NCBI GenBank assembly: GCA_038329845.1
Contig: JBBQNJ010000054.1
Coordinates: 1-34,623 of the forward strand
Origin: JBBQNJ01 sp038329845
Lineage (GTDB): Bacteria > Planctomycetota > Phycisphaerae > Tepidisphaerales > Tepidisphaeraceae
DNA length: 34,623 nucleotides
Direction of reading: 5' to 3'
Numbering within the stretch: the stretch's first letter is position 1; every line of letters begins with the position of its first letter. Below are positions 32,266 through 34,623 of this stretch, piece by piece. Position numbers and translations under genes: made by a program. The notes below the pieces were generated by a model. That model was not told the DNA's origin and searched no databases. It saw only the letters and a program-made list of their open reading frames with translations.

Positions 32266-32314
32266 TCGGGCCCGGAACCGTCGCGAGACTTCGCGCCTGT
32301 GATTCCGGGCCCGA
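32266..32314 (-). terminator. Terminator-like hairpin between the two Flp genes
   Basis: Perfect 12-bp arms TCGGGCCCGGAA (32266-32277) and TTCCGGGCCCGA (32303-32314) enclose a 25-base loop. On the minus strand, downstream of flp1, they are followed by TTTGTTTCACTCTATT. The T-rich tail is interrupted, so it is likely a leaky terminator or attenuator inside the Tad operon. Confidence 0.7.
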
Positions 32315-32404
32315 GACTCAACCCAACGGGGCTTCGGCTCGTCAATGTTCGATCGAACCGGTGCGGTCCTTGCTAGACCCATGCCCCGAGGCCCGGCGGC
32401 GTTT

Positions 32405-32575
32405 TCACACGCCGCTGTTGAGCGAGGTCCAGCGCGCCAGCACCTTCGTGCCGACCGAACCGATCACCGCGATCGCGGCGACCACAATCAGACCTGCGAT
32501 CAGGGCGTATTCCAGAACCTCGCCGCCCTGTTCGCCCTTGACCAACCGCACAACCAAGCTCTTCATCGCCTTCAT
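32405..32575 (-). CDS. flp1: Flp-type pilin (first copy)
   Basis: A 56-residue prepilin and the first gene of the Tad operon. The leader MKAMKSLVVRLVKGEQG ends at Gly17; the mature pilin starts GEVLEYALIAGLI (Glu+5, Tyr+6) and continues VVAAIAVIGSVGTKVL. ATG 32575 has AAGGAG seven bases upstream; a longer in-frame reading upstream is not supported. Flp pilins polymerise into the adhesive bundled pilus after processing by TadV. The codons differ from flp2 at many synonymous positions, so the protein identity reflects selection rather than very recent duplication. Confidence 0.95.
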   Translation of the reverse strand: MKAMKSLVVRLVKGEQGGEVLEYALIAGLIVVAAIAVIGSVGTKVLARWTSLNSGV

Positions 32576-32831
32576 GATGTTCTCCTTCGTGTAAGGCGAC
32601 CCGACTGATCCCGTGCCGGCCAACAGGCCTCGAACGGACGAACGTCGCTGCGCCACTACGCGATCAGCAACCCCACATATGCCGTTCGATCTCCGACCCC
32701 AAGGTTCGGAAACTGCACTCACTCACCCCAATCATCGGAATGACCGGCACGCGGCTTAACTCGTTCATATCCGGCATTGCCGCTGCGGCGAGACTTTCGG
32801 CTTACCGGACGTTCTTGCAGAAATGACGGCC
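32576..32831. other. Upstream region of the Tad operon
   Basis: The 256 bases between flp1 and the co-oriented sulfatase should hold the Tad promoter on the minus strand. No consensus sigma70 pair was recognised, and a GG/GC sigma54-type spacing was sought but not found. No gene is apparent. Confidence 0.4.
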
Positions 32832-34238
32832 CTACCACCCGCCGGCGACCGGCGCGTGCGGGCGACGATGCACGTAGGCCTGGCAGAGCATCGCTTCCAG
32901 CGACTGGCGCATCGGGGCATGGCGCGGATCGTGATACAGATTGCTGAACTCGTGCGGATCGTTCGCCAGATCGTACAGCTCGCCCTCTGCCGGATCGGCG
33001 TACGACACCAGCTTCGCCTCGGGCGTGCGGATACAGCGTAGCGACCGTGTCGGGCCATTGTTCGGCGCCCCCCACTCCGTCAGCGTGAACGGATGCGCCC
33101 CGGTTGGCAACAACTCCAGATCGTTGCCCAGCATGGTCCGGCCGGACGCGGCGTACGGCTCGCTCGCTCCTGCCAGCGTCTGAACCGTCGCCATCCAATC
33201 CAGCCCGCTGGTGATCTGATCGCAGCGCCGGCCCTCGCCCTCACCGCCGGGAACCGACACGATCGCCGGCACGCGCAGCAGGTCGTCCAGCAGGTATGGC
33301 CCCTTCCATAACAGCCCATGATTGCCCAGCAGTTCCCCGTGATCCGAACTGAAAATCACCGCGGTGTCTTTCTCCAGCCCCAGCCGCGTTAGCGTCGCCA
33401 GGAGATCCCCCACGCACTTGTCCACGTGCGAGACCATCGCGTGGTAGGCGCGGAGAATCCCGGTCATCGACTGCGAATCGCGCGTCGTTTCGCGGCATCC
33501 CTTGAAAAGCTGGCGATAGTGCGCCGGCCGCGAATCGATGCTCCCCTCGCGGAACACCGGCGGCGTCATCTCCGCCGACGTGAACGCATCGGCGTACGGC
33601 TGGCACGGATTGAACGCATGGTGCGGATCGAAGTAGCCGACCGACAGGAAGAACGGAGAATCGCCCTTTCGGCGATGTTCCAGCCAGTCGATCGATCGGT
33701 GAGTCACCCAGGTCGAAAGGTGCAGTTCCTCGGGTAACTTCGAGGCATATCCGCGCGAGTGCCCCTTGGCGTACGCCTCATCGAGATAGGCGCAGAATGC
33801 ATCGGGATTGCGGCGGCGAAGCCACAGAAAATAGTCGTCGTGTGTCAGTTGCTGATCGCCCTCTGCCACTTCCCATGTCTGGAATCCGTACGCCGGGTGC
33901 CTCTCGACGCGGTTGAGAATCGGCACGAGATGCATCTTACCGAAATGGGCCGTCTGCCAGCCATGGCCGGTCATGGTCGAAGCGATCGTCGGATGATACT
34001 CGGAAAGCGTGCCGCCGTTGGCCCACAGCCCATGTTCGCTGGTCAACAGCCCGGTCATCAAACTCCCCCGCGACGGCGAGCAGACTGGGTTGGTCACGAT
34101 GTGATTGCGAAAATCGATGCCCCGCCGCGCCAAGCCATCAATATTCGGCGTCCGAGCCTCGGCCACCCCATGGCACCCCAGCGTCCGAAAATGCTGCTGA
34201 TCGGTCAAAACTAAAACCACATTTCTAACGCGGGCCAT
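32832..34238 (-). CDS. Sulfatase (formylglycine-dependent)
   Basis: A 468-residue enzyme that hydrolyses sulfate esters. The N-terminal strand MARVRNVVLVLTDQQHFRTLGCHG carries metal-binding Asp13. The activation motif is CSPSRGSLMTG, with Cys53 as the residue converted to formylglycine. Further motifs: FGKMHL, FFLSVGYFDPHHAF and IFSSDHGELLGNHG (metal-binding Asp-His). The C-terminal subdomain includes KLVSYADPAEGELYDLANDPHEFSNLY. No signal peptide is visible, so action in the cytoplasm or a different export route is implied, which is less usual for planctomycete sulfatases. Substrate unknown, probably a sulfated glycan. No strong ribosome binding site before ATG 34238. Confidence 0.95.
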   Translation of the reverse strand: MARVRNVVLVLTDQQHFRTLGCHGVAEARTPNIDGLARRGIDFRNHIVTNPVCSPSRGSLMTGLLTSEHGLWANGGTLSEYHPTIASTMTGHGWQTAHFGKMHLVPILNRVERHPAYGFQTWEVAEGDQQLTHDDYFLWLRRRNPDAFCAYLDEAYAKGHSRGYASKLPEELHLSTWVTHRSIDWLEHRRKGDSPFFLSVGYFDPHHAFNPCQPYADAFTSAEMTPPVFREGSIDSRPAHYRQLFKGCRETTRDSQSMTGILRAYHAMVSHVDKCVGDLLATLTRLGLEKDTAVIFSSDHGELLGNHGLLWKGPYLLDDLLRVPAIVSVPGGEGEGRRCDQITSGLDWMATVQTLAGASEPYAASGRTMLGNDLELLPTGAHPFTLTEWGAPNNGPTRSLRCIRTPEAKLVSYADPAEGELYDLANDPHEFSNLYHDPRHAPMRQSLEAMLCQAYVHRRPHAPVAGGW

Positions 34239-34410
34239 GACGGAACAACACCACGAGACGAGGGCAAAGTCAACATGGACAAGAAGGCCAGAGAGGCCGA
34301 GCGGTGCAGCGGAAGTGGGATGGGGGATGCGCCGCCCCGCCGCCCCTTCGCCTCTTGACCGCTCGAGCGACGATGCCGATGATGTTCGATTCGCTTGATT
34401 TCAAACTGTT

Positions 34411-34623
34411 ATGGCATGGGCACGGCTGGTTCAGGGGCTTCTCGAGTTGTGGATCGTGCTGGCCGCTGCGCCGTTGCTGGTCTCGATCATCTGGAAGACC
34501 AAGGCCCTGGTTGGCGGGAGATGCGGGCCGCCGTGGGGGCAGTCGTATTACGACCTGGCGAAGTTCTTTCGCAAAGGGGCGGTCTACAGCCGTGTTACCA
34601 CCAAGCTGTTCACCGCTGGGCCG
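34411..34623 (+). CDS. HyfC/HycD/NuoH-family membrane subunit (5' part)
   Basis: Seventy-one codons run from ATG 34411 to the window edge without a stop; an in-frame TGA at 34396-34398 makes this the first possible start. After a membrane helix (about residues 8-27) comes GRCGPPWGQSYYDLAKFF, matching the R-x-GP-x3-Q-x-Y-x-D-x-x-K motif of the NADH dehydrogenase subunit 1 / formate hydrogenlyase subunit 4 family. The wording is closer to HyfC/HycD (group 4 hydrogenase or Hyf-like complexes) than to NuoH. The gene is incomplete and the rest of the operon lies outside the window. No Shine-Dalgarno is clear. Confidence 0.75.
   Translation, partial: MAWARLVQGLLELWIVLAAAPLLVSIIWKTKALVGGRCGPPWGQSYYDLAKFFRKGAVYSRVTTKLFTAGP

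Noticed and set aside
32576..32831. Sigma54 promoter for the Tad operon
   Set aside because: A GGCA...TTGC pair was seen but the GG-GC spacing is about three bases too long for a -24/-12 promoter.
32719..33198. 159-codon minus-strand ORF upstream of flp1
   Set aside because: It mostly overlaps the sulfatase in another frame and has Arg/Gly-rich shadow composition.

Overview
The window looks like a chromosomal segment of a G+C-rich, Gram-negative bacterium, most likely a member of the Planctomycetota (Phycisphaerae-like). This is inferred from the mix of a type II pseudopilin-like protein, a PEP-CTERM protein, a sulfatase and a GH2 glycosidase, a complete Tad (tight adherence) pilus operon, and many membrane or glycan genes. 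No rRNA, tRNA, CRISPR array, transposase or prophage was seen. Most genes read as ordinary chromosomal genes.

Layout, left half. An unrecognised protein (261-959) is followed by a gene-poor leader and asd (1422-2426). Next comes an accessory islet of lower G+C: a GHKL ATPase fused to a STAS-like domain (2567-3454), overlapped by ATGA with a STAS-like DUF4325-type gene (3451-3705). The reading frame of the second gene is cut by an in-frame TAG, with convincing coding sequence continuing for 24 codons. A type II pseudopilin-like gene (minus), a GT39-type membrane glycosyltransferase (plus) and truA (minus, converging and overlapping) follow. A minus-strand surface-glycan block holds a polysaccharide deacetylase and two GT4 glycosyltransferases. 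A SirB1-like protein, a Sad-like aldehyde dehydrogenase and manC (mannose-1-phosphate guanylyltransferase) complete this half.

Middle. A stand-alone TadG-like protein with a C-terminal lectin-like domain and a PEP-CTERM protein with a clear sigma70-type promoter are on the minus strand. A second GT39-type protein is on the plus strand. A cytoplasmic GH2 beta-galactosidase-like enzyme and recX are on the minus strand.

Right half. A minus-strand Tad operon runs from 32575 down to 22732 in the order flp1, flp2, tadV/cpaA, tadE, cpaB, cpaC (secretin), cpaE/tadZ, tadA/cpaF, tadB, tadC, lipoprotein. It ends in a strong intrinsic terminator at 22655-22684. The two Flp pilins were absent or mis-started as simple long ORFs and were resolved here. 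They are separated by a terminator-like hairpin that could make pilin mRNA more abundant than machinery mRNA. The tadA-tadB gap is filled with an array of palindromic REP-like repeats. A sulfatase (minus) follows, and the window ends inside the 5' part of a plus-strand HyfC/HycD/NuoH-family membrane subunit.

Functional picture: the window encodes adhesion (Tad pilus, TadG-lectin protein), surface glycan synthesis (ManC, GT4s, GT39s, deacetylase), glycan breakdown (GH2, sulfatase) and scattered housekeeping genes (asd, truA, recX). The two most unusual signals are the amber-interrupted ATPase/STAS-like module and the regulatory or repeat structures embedded in the Tad operon.
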